Origin: Streptomyces albidoflavus
GTDB taxonomy: Bacteria > Actinomycetota > Actinomycetes > Streptomycetales > Streptomycetaceae
Direction of reading: 5' to 3'
Length of the DNA stretch: 64,000 nucleotides
Assembly (NCBI RefSeq): GCF_000719955.1
Contig: NZ_JOII01000003.1
Span: 1-64,000 of the forward strand
The translations under genes and the position numbers were made by a program. Below are positions 27,808-35,995 of the stretch, in pieces. Each line of letters begins with the position of its first letter. The first letter of the stretch is position 1. A model generated the notes under the pieces. The model saw only the letters and a list, made by a program, of their open reading frames with translations. It was not told the DNA's origin and did not search any database.

Positions 27808-29160
27808 TCAGAAGTCCCAGCCCTCGTCGTCGGCCTCGGGGGCCGGCTCGGCGGCGGCCGTGCTGTCGGCGAAGGCGTCGCCGGCCATCCCGGCGGTCAG
27901 CGTCGTCCCGTCCGCCGGGTCGATCAGCAGGAACGATCCGGTACGCCGCGAGAGCGCGTAGGCGTCCAGCGCCAGCGGTTCGGCGGTGCGCAGTCGCACC
28001 CGGCCGATGTCGTTGGCCTCCAGCCGCCCCGGCTCGGGGTGCTGCGAGAGGTCGTCCAGGGTGAGCCGGGAGGGGATGGCCTCCACGATCGCCTTGACCG
28101 TGCGGGTGGTGTGCTTGAGCAGCACCCGCTGCCCCTGGGTCAGCGGGGTGTCCGCCACGTGGCAGACGGTCGCCGTGACCTCGCGGGTCAGCTCCGGCGC
28201 CTCGGCCACCGGCGCGATCAGGTCGCCGCGCGAGACGTCCACGTCGTCGGTGAGGCGGACCGTCACCGACTGCGGCGCCCAGGCGATGTCGGTCGGCTCC
28301 CCGAGCACGTCGATCGCCGCGACGGTGGTGGTCCGCCCGGACGGCAGCACCACCACCTCCTCGCCCACCCGCAGCGCGCCCGAGGCGATCTGCCCCGCGT
28401 AGCCGCGGTAGTCGGGGTGCTCGGCGCTCTGCGGCCGGATCACGTACTGCACCGGGAAGCGCGGGGCGCACGCGGTGAGGTCGTGGCTGACCGGGACGGT
28501 CTCCAGGTGCTCCAGCACGGTCGGGCCGGCGTACCAGTCCATCCGCGCCGAGGGCTCCACCACGTTGTCCCCGGCCAGCGCAGAGATCGGGATGGTGGTC
28601 ACCTCGGGGACGCCCAGCGAGGTGGCGTAGGCGGTGAACTCCTCGGCGATGGCGGCGTAGACGGGCTCGGCGTAGTCGACGAGGTCCATCTTGTTGACGG
28701 CGAGGACGACGTGCGGGACGCGCAGCAGGGCGGCGACGGCGGCGTGGCGCCGGGTCTGCTCCACGACGCCGTTGCGGGCGTCGACCAGGACCACGGCGAG
28801 TTCGGCGGTGGAGGCACCGGTGACCATGTTGCGGGTGTACTGCACGTGGCCCGGGGTGTCGGCGAGGATGAACCGGCGCCGGGGGGTCGCGAAGTAGCGG
28901 TAGGCCACGTCGATGGTGATGCCCTGCTCGCGCTCGGCGCGCAGGCCGTCCGTGAGCAGCGCCAGGTCCGGGCCCTCGTGGCCCCGGCTGAGCGAGGCGG
29001 CCTCGACGGCTTCGAGCTGGTCGGTGAGGACCGACTTGGAGTCGTGCAGCAGCCGCCCGACCAGGGTGGACTTGCCGTCGTCGACGGAGCCGGCGGTGGC
29101 GAACCGCAGCAGGGTGGTGGCCGAGAGCTGCTCGGCGGTGGTGGTGGCGGTGGTGGTCAC
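27808..29160 (-). CDS. cysN: Sulfate adenylyltransferase subunit 1 (GTPase)
   Basis: A 450-residue EF-Tu-like GTPase that drives ATP sulfurylase. G1 is GSVDDGKSTL, G3 is DTPGHVQYTRN and G4 is NKMDLVDYA; two beta-barrel domains follow. GTP hydrolysis is coupled to formation of adenylylsulfate by CysD (EC 2.7.7.4). There is no fused CysC domain; APS kinase is separate. GTG 29160 lies 2 bp after the cysD stop, with a GAGGGG site inside the end of cysD, so translation is coupled. The acidic C-terminal 25 residues look disordered. Confidence 0.96.
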   Translation of the reverse strand: MTTTATTTAEQLSATTLLRFATAGSVDDGKSTLVGRLLHDSKSVLTDQLEAVEAASLSRGHEGPDLALLTDGLRAEREQGITIDVAYRYFATPRRRFILADTPGHVQYTRNMVTGASTAELAVVLVDARNGVVEQTRRHAAVAALLRVPHVVLAVNKMDLVDYAEPVYAAIAEEFTAYATSLGVPEVTTIPISALAGDNVVEPSARMDWYAGPTVLEHLETVPVSHDLTACAPRFPVQYVIRPQSAEHPDYRGYAGQIASGALRVGEEVVVLPSGRTTTVAAIDVLGEPTDIAWAPQSVTVRLTDDVDVSRGDLIAPVAEAPELTREVTATVCHVADTPLTQGQRVLLKHTTRTVKAIVEAIPSRLTLDDLSQHPEPGRLEANDIGRVRLRTAEPLALDAYALSRRTGSFLLIDPADGTTLTAGMAGDAFADSTAAAEPAPEADDEGWDF

Positions 29161-29162
29161 GG

Positions 29163-30104
29163 TTAGAAGTACCCCTCGCGCTTGCGGTCCTCCATGGCGG
29201 CCTCGGAGAGCTTGTCGTCGGCGCGGGTGGCGCCGCGCTCGGTGAGGCGGGAGGCGGCGATCTCGGTGATGACGGCGTCCAGCGTGGTGGCGTCGGAGTC
29301 GACGGCGCCGGTGCAGGACATGTCGCCGACGGTGCGGTAGCGCACCAGACGGGTCTCGACCGGCTCGTCGTCCTTCGGGCCGCCCCACTCGCCGGCCGTC
29401 AGCCACATGCCGCTGCGGCGGAACACCGGCCGCTCGTGGGCGAAGTAGATCTCCGGCAGCGCGATCGACTCGCGGGCGATGTACTGCCAGACGTCCAGCT
29501 CGGTCCAGTTGGAGAGGGGGAAGACGCGGACGTGCTCGCCGGGGGCGTGGCGGCCGTTGTAGAGCTGCCACAGTTCGGGGCGCTGGCGGCGCGGGTCCCA
29601 CTGCGAGAACGCGTCCCGGAGCGAGAAGACCCGCTCCTTGGCGCGGGCCTTCTCCTCGTCGCGCCGTCCGCCGCCGAAGACCGCGTCGAAACGCTGCTCG
29701 CGGATCGCGTCGGTCAGCGGCACGGTCTGGAGTGGGTTGCGGGTCCCGTCGGGACGCTCTCGCAGGTCACCGCGGTCGATGTACTCCTGCACCGAGGCCA
29801 CGTGCAGCCGCAGCCCGTGCTCGGCCACCGTGCGGTCCCGGTACTCCAGCACCTCGGGGAAATTGTGCCCCGTGTCGACGTGCAGCAGCGAGAACGGCAC
29901 CGGCGCCGGCGCGAACGCCTTCAGCGCCAGGTGCAGCATGACGATGGAGTCCTTGCCGCCCGAGAAGAGGATCACGGGACGCTCGAACTCGCCCGCCACC
30001 TCCCGGAAGATGTGGACGGCCTCCGACTCGAGCGCGTCCAGGTGGCTCAGCGCGTACGGGGTCTCGGGGCCGGCGGCCCGCGCGGAGGAAGCGACGGTGG
30101 TCAT
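29163..30104 (-). CDS. cysD: Sulfate adenylyltransferase subunit 2
   Basis: A 313-residue PP-loop ATP pyrophosphatase-type subunit that adenylates sulfate. The PP-loop is FSGGKDSIVMLHLA near residue 48. Other family segments are HVDTGHNFPEVLEYRD, FGGGRRDEEKARAKER and PLSNWTELDVWQYI, and the C terminus ends DRKREGYF as usual. The ATG at 30104 overlaps the cysC stop (ATGA) and follows an AAAGG site. It forms the ATP sulfurylase heterodimer with CysN. Confidence 0.97.
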   Translation of the reverse strand: MTTVASSARAAGPETPYALSHLDALESEAVHIFREVAGEFERPVILFSGGKDSIVMLHLALKAFAPAPVPFSLLHVDTGHNFPEVLEYRDRTVAEHGLRLHVASVQEYIDRGDLRERPDGTRNPLQTVPLTDAIREQRFDAVFGGGRRDEEKARAKERVFSLRDAFSQWDPRRQRPELWQLYNGRHAPGEHVRVFPLSNWTELDVWQYIARESIALPEIYFAHERPVFRRSGMWLTAGEWGGPKDDEPVETRLVRYRTVGDMSCTGAVDSDATTLDAVITEIAASRLTERGATRADDKLSEAAMEDRKREGYF

Positions 30105-30679
30105 GCGCTGCGCCTTTCGTCGTCGGAGCCGGCCGGCGGTGCGGGGGTGAGGAGTCCCAGGCCGGCCAGCAGGGTCCGCAGGGTCTCGGCCGACTCGGCG
30201 ACCGTCGAGCCGTGGGTCTCGATCCGCAGGTCCGGGGCCTCGGGCACCTCGTAGGGGTCGTCCACCCCGGTCAGCCCGCTGATCTCGCCCGCCGCCTGAC
30301 GCGCGTACAGGCCCTTCACGTCACGCTCGGCGCAGACCTCCACCGGCGTGGCGACGTGCACCTCCAGGTACGGGGTGCCGTTCTTGGCGTGCCGCTCGCG
30401 GACGGCCGCGCGGCTGTCGGCGTACGGCGCGATGACCGGGACCAGCACGGTCACGCCGTGCGAGGCGAGGAGTTCGGCGACGAAGCCGATGCGCTGGACG
30501 TTGGTGTCCCGGTCGGCCCGCTCGAAGCCGAGCCCGGCCGAGAGGAAGGTGCGGATCTCGTCGCCGTCGAGCACCTCGGTGCGGTGGCCGTCGGCGGCGA
30601 GCAGGGCCGCCACTTCCCGGGCGAGGGTGGTCTTGCCGGCGCTCGGCAGACCGGTGAGCCAGACGGTGGCTCCCGTCAC
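30101..30679 (-). CDS. cysC: Adenylylsulfate (APS) kinase
   Basis: APS kinase (EC 2.7.1.25), 192 residues from this start, phosphorylates APS to PAPS. The P-loop is GLPSAGKTTLA and LDGDEIRTFLSAGLGF is the APS-binding region; FVAELLASHGVTVLVPVIAP and the lid near ERDVKGLYARQAAG follow. GTG 30679 has an AGGAG site at ideal spacing and gives the usual N terminus. An ATG at 30766, three bases after cysH, would add a 29-residue Gln/Pro-rich extension. CysH here looks like an APS (not PAPS) reductase, so PAPS may serve sulfation rather than reduction. Confidence 0.93.
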   Translation of the reverse strand: MTGATVWLTGLPSAGKTTLAREVAALLAADGHRTEVLDGDEIRTFLSAGLGFERADRDTNVQRIGFVAELLASHGVTVLVPVIAPYADSRAAVRERHAKNGTPYLEVHVATPVEVCAERDVKGLYARQAAGEISGLTGVDDPYEVPEAPDLRIETHGSTVAESAETLRTLLAGLGLLTPAPPAGSDDERRSA

Positions 30680-30769
30680 GTTCTTCTCCTGCCTCTGCGG
30701 ATGGTGCTGCGGGGGTTGGATCTGCGAGGTCGCCGCCCCGGTGGGCGGTGCGTCGGTGGTGGTCATGGC

Positions 30770-31495
30770 TCAGCCGTGCAGCCCGCACTCGGTCTTGCCG
30801 GTGCCCGCCCAGCGGCCGGCCCGGGCGTCCTCCCCGGCCGCCACCCGGCGGGTGCAGGGGGCGCAGCCGACGGAGGCGTAGCCGTCGCTGAGCAGCGGGT
30901 TGGTGAGCACGCCGTACCGCGCGACGTACGCGTCCACGTCGTCCTGGGTCCAGCGGGCGATGGGGGAGACCTTGACCTTGCGGCGGCGGGCGTCCCAGCC
31001 GACGACCGGGGTGTTCGCGCGGGTCGGCGACTCGTCGCGGCGCAGCCCGGTCGCCCACGCGGCGTAGCCGGCCAGCCCCTCCTCCAGCGGCTTGACCTTG
31101 CGCAGGGCGCAGCAGAGGTCCGGGTCGCGGTCGTGGAGCTTCGGACCGTACTCGGCGTCCTGCTCGGCAACGCTCTGACGCGGGGTCAGCGTCAGGACGT
31201 TGACGTCGAGGACGGCCTCGACCGCGTCGCGGGTGCCGATGGTCTCCGGGAAGTGGTAGCCGGTGTCGAGGAAGACCACGTCGACGCCGGGCCGTACCCG
31301 GGAGGCGAGGTGGGCGACGACCGCGTCCTCCATCGAGGAGGTGACGCAGAACCGCTCACCGAAGGTGTCGGCGGCCCAGCGCACGATCTCCAGCGCGGGC
31401 GCCTCCTCCAGCTCGGCGCCGGCCCGCTCCGCCAGGGTCCGCAGCTCGTCCTCACCGGCGTCGGCGGCGGCCGGTTCGGTGCGTATCCCGCTCAT
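30770..31495 (-). CDS. cysH: Assimilatory adenylylsulfate (APS) reductase
   Basis: A 241-residue reductase that converts APS to sulfite with thioredoxin. The Cys pairs CC (DLCCALRKVKPL) and CAPC (GCAPCTRR), about 85 residues apart, form the [4Fe-4S] site that marks APS-specific enzymes. The catalytic Cys lies in the C-terminal TECGLHG. The substrate loop VFLDTGYHFPETIGTRD is present. ATG 31495 overlaps the stop of the preceding zinc-ribbon gene (ATGA). Its product goes to the siroheme reductase at the head of the operon. Confidence 0.95.
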   Translation of the reverse strand: MSGIRTEPAAADAGEDELRTLAERAGAELEEAPALEIVRWAADTFGERFCVTSSMEDAVVAHLASRVRPGVDVVFLDTGYHFPETIGTRDAVEAVLDVNVLTLTPRQSVAEQDAEYGPKLHDRDPDLCCALRKVKPLEEGLAGYAAWATGLRRDESPTRANTPVVGWDARRRKVKVSPIARWTQDDVDAYVARYGVLTNPLLSDGYASVGCAPCTRRVAAGEDARAGRWAGTGKTECGLHG

Positions 31496-31674
31496 GTCGC
31501 CTCGCCCTCTCCGTCCGGGGTGCGGGCCAGCCCACGGGTGAGCAGGCCCAGGAACTTCAGCTGGAACGCGCGGTTGCAGGCGGCGCACTCCCAGGCGCCG
31601 TGGCCCTGCTCACCGGGGCGCAGGTCCTCGTCACCGCAGTAGGGGCAGTGGAAGGGGGCGGCACGCTCGCTCAC
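31492..31674 (-). CDS. Small zinc-ribbon protein of the sulfur operon
   Basis: A 60-residue protein with two CxxC knuckles (Cys10/13 in HCPYCG, Cys30/33 in ECAACN), a single zinc ribbon. The same small protein sits between the sulfite reductase and cysH genes in other Streptomyces sulfur loci. The GTG start at 31674 overlaps the reductase stop by 4 bp (GTGA), and its own stop overlaps cysH by 4 bp, so it is translationally coupled on both sides. It might help metal-cluster assembly or electron transfer, but its function is unknown. Confidence 0.88.
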   Translation of the reverse strand: MSERAAPFHCPYCGDEDLRPGEQGHGAWECAACNRAFQLKFLGLLTRGLARTPDGEGEAT

Positions 31675-33368
31675 GACAGGGCCTCCTCGTCGGCACGGGC
31701 GGCCCAGGTCGCGAACCGCTCGCCGTCCTCGCGCTCCTCCTGGAAGCGCTTGAGCACCCGCTCGACGTAGTCGGGGAGTTCGTCGGCGGTGACCTTCAGC
31801 CCGCGCACCTTGCGGCCGAACCCGGCCTCCAGGCCGAGCGCGCCGCCCAGGTGCACCTGGAACCCCTCGACCTGCGTCCCGTCCGGGCCCATCATGAGCT
31901 GGCCCTTGAGGCCGATGTCGGCGACCTGGATACGGGCGCAGGCGTTCGGGCAGCCGTTCAGGTTGATGGTGATCGGCTCGTCGAACTCCGGGATGCGGCG
32001 CTCCAGTTCGTCGATGAGCGCGGCGCCGCGCGCCTTGGTCTCGACGATCGCCAGCTTGCAGAACTCGATGCCGGTGCAGGCCATCGTGCCGCGCCGGAAG
32101 GGCGAGGGGGTGGTGGTCAGGCCGAGCGCCTCCAGGCCGGCGCTGAGCGGGGCGACCTGGTCCTCCTCCAGGTCGAGCACGATCATCTTCTGCTCGACGG
32201 TGGTGCGCAGCCGGCCCGAGCCGTGCGCCTCGGCCAGCTCGGCGATCTTGGTGAGGGTGGTGCCGTCGACGCGGCCGACGCGCGGGGCGAAGCCGACGTA
32301 GAAGCGGCCGTCCTGCTGCCGGTGGACGCCGATGTGGTCGCGCCAGCGGGCCACCGGCTGGTCGGGGGCGGGGCCGTCGGTGAGCTTGCGGCCGAGGTAG
32401 TCGTCCTCCAGGACCTGGCGGAACTTCTCGGTGCCCCAGTCGGCGAGGAGGAACTTCAGGCGGGCGCGGGTGCGCAGCCGGCGGTAGCCGTGGTCGCGGA
32501 AGATCGAGATGACGCCCTCGTAGACCTCGGGCACCTCCTCCAGCGGGACCCAGGCGCCGAGGCGCTGGCCGATCTTGGGGTTGGTGGAGAGGCCGCCGCC
32601 GACCCAGAGGTCGAAGCCGGGGCCGTGCTCCGGGTGGCGGACGCCGACGAAGGAGATGTCGTTGATCTCGTGGGCGACGTCCAGCAGCGGGGAGCCGGAG
32701 ATCGCCGACTTGAACTTGCGCGGCAGGTTGGAGAATTCCGGGTTGCCGATGACGCGGCGCTGGATCTCGTCGATGGCCCAGGAGCCGTCGATGATCTCGT
32801 CCTCGGCGATCCCGGCGACCGGCGAGCCGAGGATGACGCGCGGGGTGTCGCCGCACGCCTCGGTCGTCGACAGGCCGACGGCCTCCAGCCGGTTCCAGAT
32901 CTCGGGGACGTCCTCGATTCGGATCCAGTGGTACTGGATGTTCTGCCGGTCGGTGATGTCGGCGGTGCCCCGGGCGAACTCCTCGGAGATCTCGCCGATC
33001 ACCCGCAGCTGCTGGGTCGTCAGGCGGCCGCCGTCGACGCGGACCCGGAGCATGAAGTACTCGTCGTCCAGCTCCTCCGGCTCCAGCACGGCGGTCTTGC
33101 CGCCGTCGATCCCGGGGCGGCGCTGGGTGTACAGACCCCACCAGCGCATGCGGCCGCGCAGGTCGTTGGGGTCGATGGAGTCGAAACCACGCTTGGAGTA
33201 GATCGTCTCAATGCGTGTCCGCACATTGAGACCGTCGTCGTCCTTCTTGAACTGTTCGTTGCCGTTGAGCGGGGTGAAGTGACCCACGGCCCACTGACCC
33301 TCACCACGGTGACGGCCCGCCTTGCGGCGCGGCGTGGCGGCAGCGGGATTCTGCGGGGTTGCGGCCAT
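31671..33368 (-). CDS. Siroheme sulfite/nitrite reductase
   Basis: A 565-residue ferredoxin-dependent sulfite (or nitrite) reductase of the SirA/NirA type. The four cysteines for the siroheme-[4Fe-4S] centre lie in ACTGIEFCKLA and NLNGCPNACARIQ. Siroheme- and phosphate-binding regions include TDRQNIQYHWIR and TEACGDTPR. Location before cysH makes sulfite to sulfide (EC 1.8.7.1) the probable reaction. ATG 33368 has a GAAGGA site; a start 48 bp earlier is possible. It is the first large gene after the cysteine-ending leader peptide. The last gene of the same operon would provide the siroheme. Confidence 0.95.
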   Translation of the reverse strand: MAATPQNPAAATPRRKAGRHRGEGQWAVGHFTPLNGNEQFKKDDDGLNVRTRIETIYSKRGFDSIDPNDLRGRMRWWGLYTQRRPGIDGGKTAVLEPEELDDEYFMLRVRVDGGRLTTQQLRVIGEISEEFARGTADITDRQNIQYHWIRIEDVPEIWNRLEAVGLSTTEACGDTPRVILGSPVAGIAEDEIIDGSWAIDEIQRRVIGNPEFSNLPRKFKSAISGSPLLDVAHEINDISFVGVRHPEHGPGFDLWVGGGLSTNPKIGQRLGAWVPLEEVPEVYEGVISIFRDHGYRRLRTRARLKFLLADWGTEKFRQVLEDDYLGRKLTDGPAPDQPVARWRDHIGVHRQQDGRFYVGFAPRVGRVDGTTLTKIAELAEAHGSGRLRTTVEQKMIVLDLEEDQVAPLSAGLEALGLTTTPSPFRRGTMACTGIEFCKLAIVETKARGAALIDELERRIPEFDEPITINLNGCPNACARIQVADIGLKGQLMMGPDGTQVEGFQVHLGGALGLEAGFGRKVRGLKVTADELPDYVERVLKRFQEEREDGERFATWAARADEEALS

Positions 33369-33481
33369 GGATGGTACGTCCTTCGGGACAGCAGGAAGCG
33401 GCTCTGACCTGGGCATACGTGCGAGCGGGCAGGCGTGCGCGACGTGGTGCGGGCCGGGCGGGGAAAAGAGAGTGGGGCGGC

Positions 33482-33499
33482 GCTGCTGGAACTAGCAGC
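33482..33499 (-). promoter_or_regulatory. Hairpin over the last Cys codon and stop of the leader peptide
   Basis: GCTGCT-GGAACT-AGCAGC forms a 6-bp stem-loop. On the minus strand it covers the UGC codon and UAG stop of the leader ORF. A ribosome stalled at or finishing on this codon would decide whether the stem forms, as expected for a cysteine-sensing switch. Confidence 0.45.
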
Positions 33500-33578
33500 C
33501 GGCCCGACAGATGGCGCTGGACATGCGGCCGAGATCGACGTGCCGCCGACTCACCAAGGCAATTCCAGCTGTAGACAT
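33492..33578 (-). CDS. Leader peptide of the sulfur-assimilation operon (28 aa)
   Basis: A 28-codon ORF beginning MSTAGIALV and containing SRRHVDLGRMSSAIC, then ending with Cys as its last residue before TAG. This is the conserved actinobacterial leader annotated as 'putative leader peptide' ahead of cys operons, and the type shown in mycobacteria to mediate cysteine-responsive attenuation. No Shine-Dalgarno sequence precedes the ATG, so the mRNA may be leaderless or the start weak. About 120 bp separate its stop from the reductase start, room for an attenuator or a ribosome-site-hiding fold. It is far too short for usual gene callers. Confidence 0.88.
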   Translation of the reverse strand: MSTAGIALVSRRHVDLGRMSSAICRAGC

Positions 33579-33631
33579 GACGGAAGCGTGGCACGGCGCT
33601 CTCGCGGCAGTCCACCGTAATCCAACATGCG

Positions 33632-33666
33632 GACACCCTTGTCCCGCATCGTGGGACAAGGGTGTC
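33632..33666 (-). terminator. Perfect 14-bp hairpin between GNAT gene and sulfur operon
   Basis: GACACCCTTGTCCC pairs perfectly with GGGACAAGGGTGTC around a 7-nt loop. It lies about 100 bp after the minus-strand GNAT gene and 54 bp before the leader-peptide start. It may terminate GNAT transcripts, or be a DNA operator for the sulfur operon promoter, which must lie at or just after it. Confidence 0.6.
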
Positions 33667-33764
33667 GGTGAGAGGACGCGACGACCGGCGCCTCCATGGA
33701 ACGAACAAGATGATTTACGGACATAGCGGCCAGGGTTGTCCGGACGCCCGCCCCTGACGGCAGG

Positions 33765-34400
33765 TCAGCTCCCGGCGGCCGGCCGCCCGGGCTTCTCGAT
33801 CACGTACGGCAGCGGGCCGGCGCCCGGCCACGGACCCGGCGTCGCCACCTCGTCCTCCTCGGCGGTCTCCGTCCGGTAGAGCCGGAAACCCCGCCGCAGG
33901 TAGTTGTCCATCGCGTGCGGCCCGTCCTTGCTGCAGGTGTGCAGCCACACCCGCTTCGTCGGCGCGAACCCCTCCCGCCGCTCACCGAGGTCCCAGGCGC
34001 GCGCCACCGCCTCCGACAGCAGCGGCCCGCCGATCCCGCGCCCCCGGAATGCCGGGATCAGCCCGAAGTAGACGATCTCCACCGAACCGTCCGGGCCCGC
34101 CTCCAGCTCGGCGTACCCGGCGGGCGTCCCCCGGTCGTACGCCACCCAGGTCTCCACCTCCGGCCGGCAGACCGCCCGCTCCCACTCGGCCCAGCTCAGC
34201 GCCAGCCTGTCGGTCCAGCGGATGTCCTGGCCGACCGAGGCGTAGAGGAAGCGGCTGAACTCGGGGGAGGGGGTCTCGGCCCGCATGATCAGCGGGCCCT
34301 CGCCGTCCGGGGCGGCCGCGCGGGCGCGGGCCGGGGTGGCGGGGCGCAGATCCCCGGGCGAGGTCTGCTCCAGGTACCAGGTGGTCACGGTGATGCTCAT
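33765..34400 (-). CDS. GNAT family N-acetyltransferase
   Basis: A 211-residue GNAT-fold acyltransferase. The acetyl-CoA-binding motif A is IVYFGLIPAFRGRGIGGPLL (Q/RxxGxG/A as RGRGIG) near residue 117. Motif B, HAMDNYLRRGFRLYRTE, follows. Motif D/C strands are in TWVAYDRGTPAGYAELE. The substrate is unknown; RimI-like or small-molecule acetylation is possible. ATG 34400 gives MSITVTTWYLEQ. It follows the GAF regulator gene by 30 bp on the same strand and is probably co-transcribed with it. Confidence 0.9.
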   Translation of the reverse strand: MSITVTTWYLEQTSPGDLRPATPARARAAAPDGEGPLIMRAETPSPEFSRFLYASVGQDIRWTDRLALSWAEWERAVCRPEVETWVAYDRGTPAGYAELEAGPDGSVEIVYFGLIPAFRGRGIGGPLLSEAVARAWDLGERREGFAPTKRVWLHTCSKDGPHAMDNYLRRGFRLYRTETAEEDEVATPGPWPGAGPLPYVIEKPGRPAAGS

Positions 34401-34430
34401 GCGGCCAGGCAACCACGTGCCCCGCCCCGC

Positions 34431-35720
34431 TCAGCGGCGGGGGGCCGTCCCCGCGCGGGCCCGCGCCACGGCCGGGGCCAGCGAGTGCGGCAGCAGCGCC
34501 GACCGGTCCTCGGGCAGCACCACCTCCACGCCGGTGCCCTCCCGGAAGCGGTACGGGCGGTGCTCCAGCAGCTCGCCCAGGTACCGGCGCATCCGCGACA
34601 GCTCGGCCCGGACCGTCACCCGGCGCCCGGCGTCCCCGAAGACCGCCTCCGCCAGCGCCCCCGCCGAACACCCCGCTTCCTCGCCCGCCAGCAGGAACAG
34701 CAGCTCGGCGTGGCGCGGCGAGAGGTCGTGCGTCCACGAGCCGACCTCACCTGCCACCGTCAGCGACGGCCGGCCCGGCTCCGAGAGGTCCAGCCGCAGC
34801 CGGGCCACCCCTGCGTGCGGGCGCTGGGCCGGGCGCAGCAGCCAGCCGCCGGGCAGCGGTTCGGCCGAACAGAGACCGAGCGGGCCGAGCCGGACCGGGC
34901 CCGCGCTCAGCGAGCGGGGAAGCGGCAGCCGGTCCACCGGCGGCATACCGGTGACCGCCGCCACCCAGCCCTCCTCGTCCACGGCCACCGCCCGCCCGCC
35001 GATCCGGGCCAGCAGGGGCGCCGCGACCGAACGCAGCCGGTCCAGGCCGCGCAGATGGCGGGCGCGCAGCTCCGCCTCGGCCAGCTTCGCCACCGACTCC
35101 ACCAGCTTCAGCATCGCCGGGTGCAGGGTGTCCAGCAGCCCGCTCACGTCGACCACGCCCAGCAGGCGGCCGTCGCGCGGGTCGGTGATCGGCGCGCCCG
35201 AGCAGGTCCACCGGTGATGGGCGCGGACGAAGTGCTCGGCCGAGAAGACCTGCACCGGGCGGCGGGCCACCAGGGGCGTACCGAGGCCGTTGGTGCCCGA
35301 GGTGGCCTCGCGCCAGTCGGTCCCCGGGGCCAGTCCTATCGCGTCCGCGTGGCGCAGCACCGACGGATGACCCTCGCGCCACAGCACGACCCCGTCCGCG
35401 TCGCAGACGACCATGATGTGCTGCGCCGACTCCGCCACCGAGACGAGGCCGTCCCGCAGCAGCGGCAGTACCTCGGTGAGGTGCGAGCGCTGGCGGCGCT
35501 CGGCCAGCTCGGCCGGGGTGAGCGGGCGGGGGCGGACCGCGCGCTCCGGGTCGACGCCCCGGCGCAGCATCCGTTCCCAGGACGCGCCTATCTCCGGGCG
35601 GGGCGGGACGGCCGGGGGCTTGCCGGAGAGCGCCGCCGCGTGCGCCTCGGCCATCAGCCTCGCCGCGCGGCCCACGTCCCGTCCGGCGAGGCGGCCTAGG
35701 TCGATGGCTGCCTGGGTCAC
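34431..35720 (-). CDS. GAF-domain transcriptional regulator with winged-helix C terminus
   Basis: A 429-residue regulator. The N-terminal ~310 residues resemble the sensor part of AcoR/sigma-54-type activators (RPEIGASWERMLRRGVDPE; then a GAF domain with ATSGTNGLGTPLVARRPVQV and FVRAHHRWTCSGAPI). The AAA module is absent. Instead, the last ~100 residues form a winged helix (ELLFLLAGEEAGCSAGALAE, then RRVTVRAELSRMRRYLGE). This architecture is common for actinobacterial regulators of aldehyde or alcohol metabolism. GTG 35720 has a GGAG site. A direct-repeat pair at 35859 may be its own operator. Confidence 0.88.
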   Translation of the reverse strand: MTQAAIDLGRLAGRDVGRAARLMAEAHAAALSGKPPAVPPRPEIGASWERMLRRGVDPERAVRPRPLTPAELAERRQRSHLTEVLPLLRDGLVSVAESAQHIMVVCDADGVVLWREGHPSVLRHADAIGLAPGTDWREATSGTNGLGTPLVARRPVQVFSAEHFVRAHHRWTCSGAPITDPRDGRLLGVVDVSGLLDTLHPAMLKLVESVAKLAEAELRARHLRGLDRLRSVAAPLLARIGGRAVAVDEEGWVAAVTGMPPVDRLPLPRSLSAGPVRLGPLGLCSAEPLPGGWLLRPAQRPHAGVARLRLDLSEPGRPSLTVAGEVGSWTHDLSPRHAELLFLLAGEEAGCSAGALAEAVFGDAGRRVTVRAELSRMRRYLGELLEHRPYRFREGTGVEVVLPEDRSALLPHSLAPAVARARAGTAPRR

Positions 35721-35858
35721 GGTGTGTCTCCTCGATCGTCGCCCGGGGGTGCGCTCCGCGCGGGGTGCGGGGTGCGCTCCGCGCGGGGGTGTGCCGGGTG
35801 TGCTGGGGACATCGTGCCTGGGAGCGGGGGGTGTGGGGGTGGAGTTTGCTGATCGGGC

Positions 35859-35874
35859 TGCAACCCTTTGCAAC
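35859..35874. promoter_or_regulatory. Direct repeats TGCAAC, 10 bp apart
   Basis: TGCAAC at 35859-35864 and 35869-35874 are exactly one helical turn apart, about 140 bp before the GAF regulator start. They look like a tandem activator site. Confidence 0.4.
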
Positions 35875-35953
35875 TCTCGTGCGAGGTGGGGCGGGGGTTG
35901 AAGCTTGGGGGGGTGGTTTCGCCTTCGGCTCCGGCCGAGGGGGTGGCTGCACT

Positions 35954-35994
35954 GGGGGTGGTGCCGTGTCGGCGCGGCATCACCCCCCTTTTTT
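35954..35994 (+). terminator. Intrinsic terminator on the plus strand with no matching gene
   Basis: GGGGGTG-G-TGCCG (35954-35966) pairs with CGGCA-T-CACCCCC (35975-35987; one G-U pair), loop of 8, then C and six T (35989-35994). The T run is on the plus strand, but no plus-strand gene lies upstream in this intergenic region; flanking genes are on the minus strand. Confidence 0.75.
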
Positions 35995-35995
35995 G

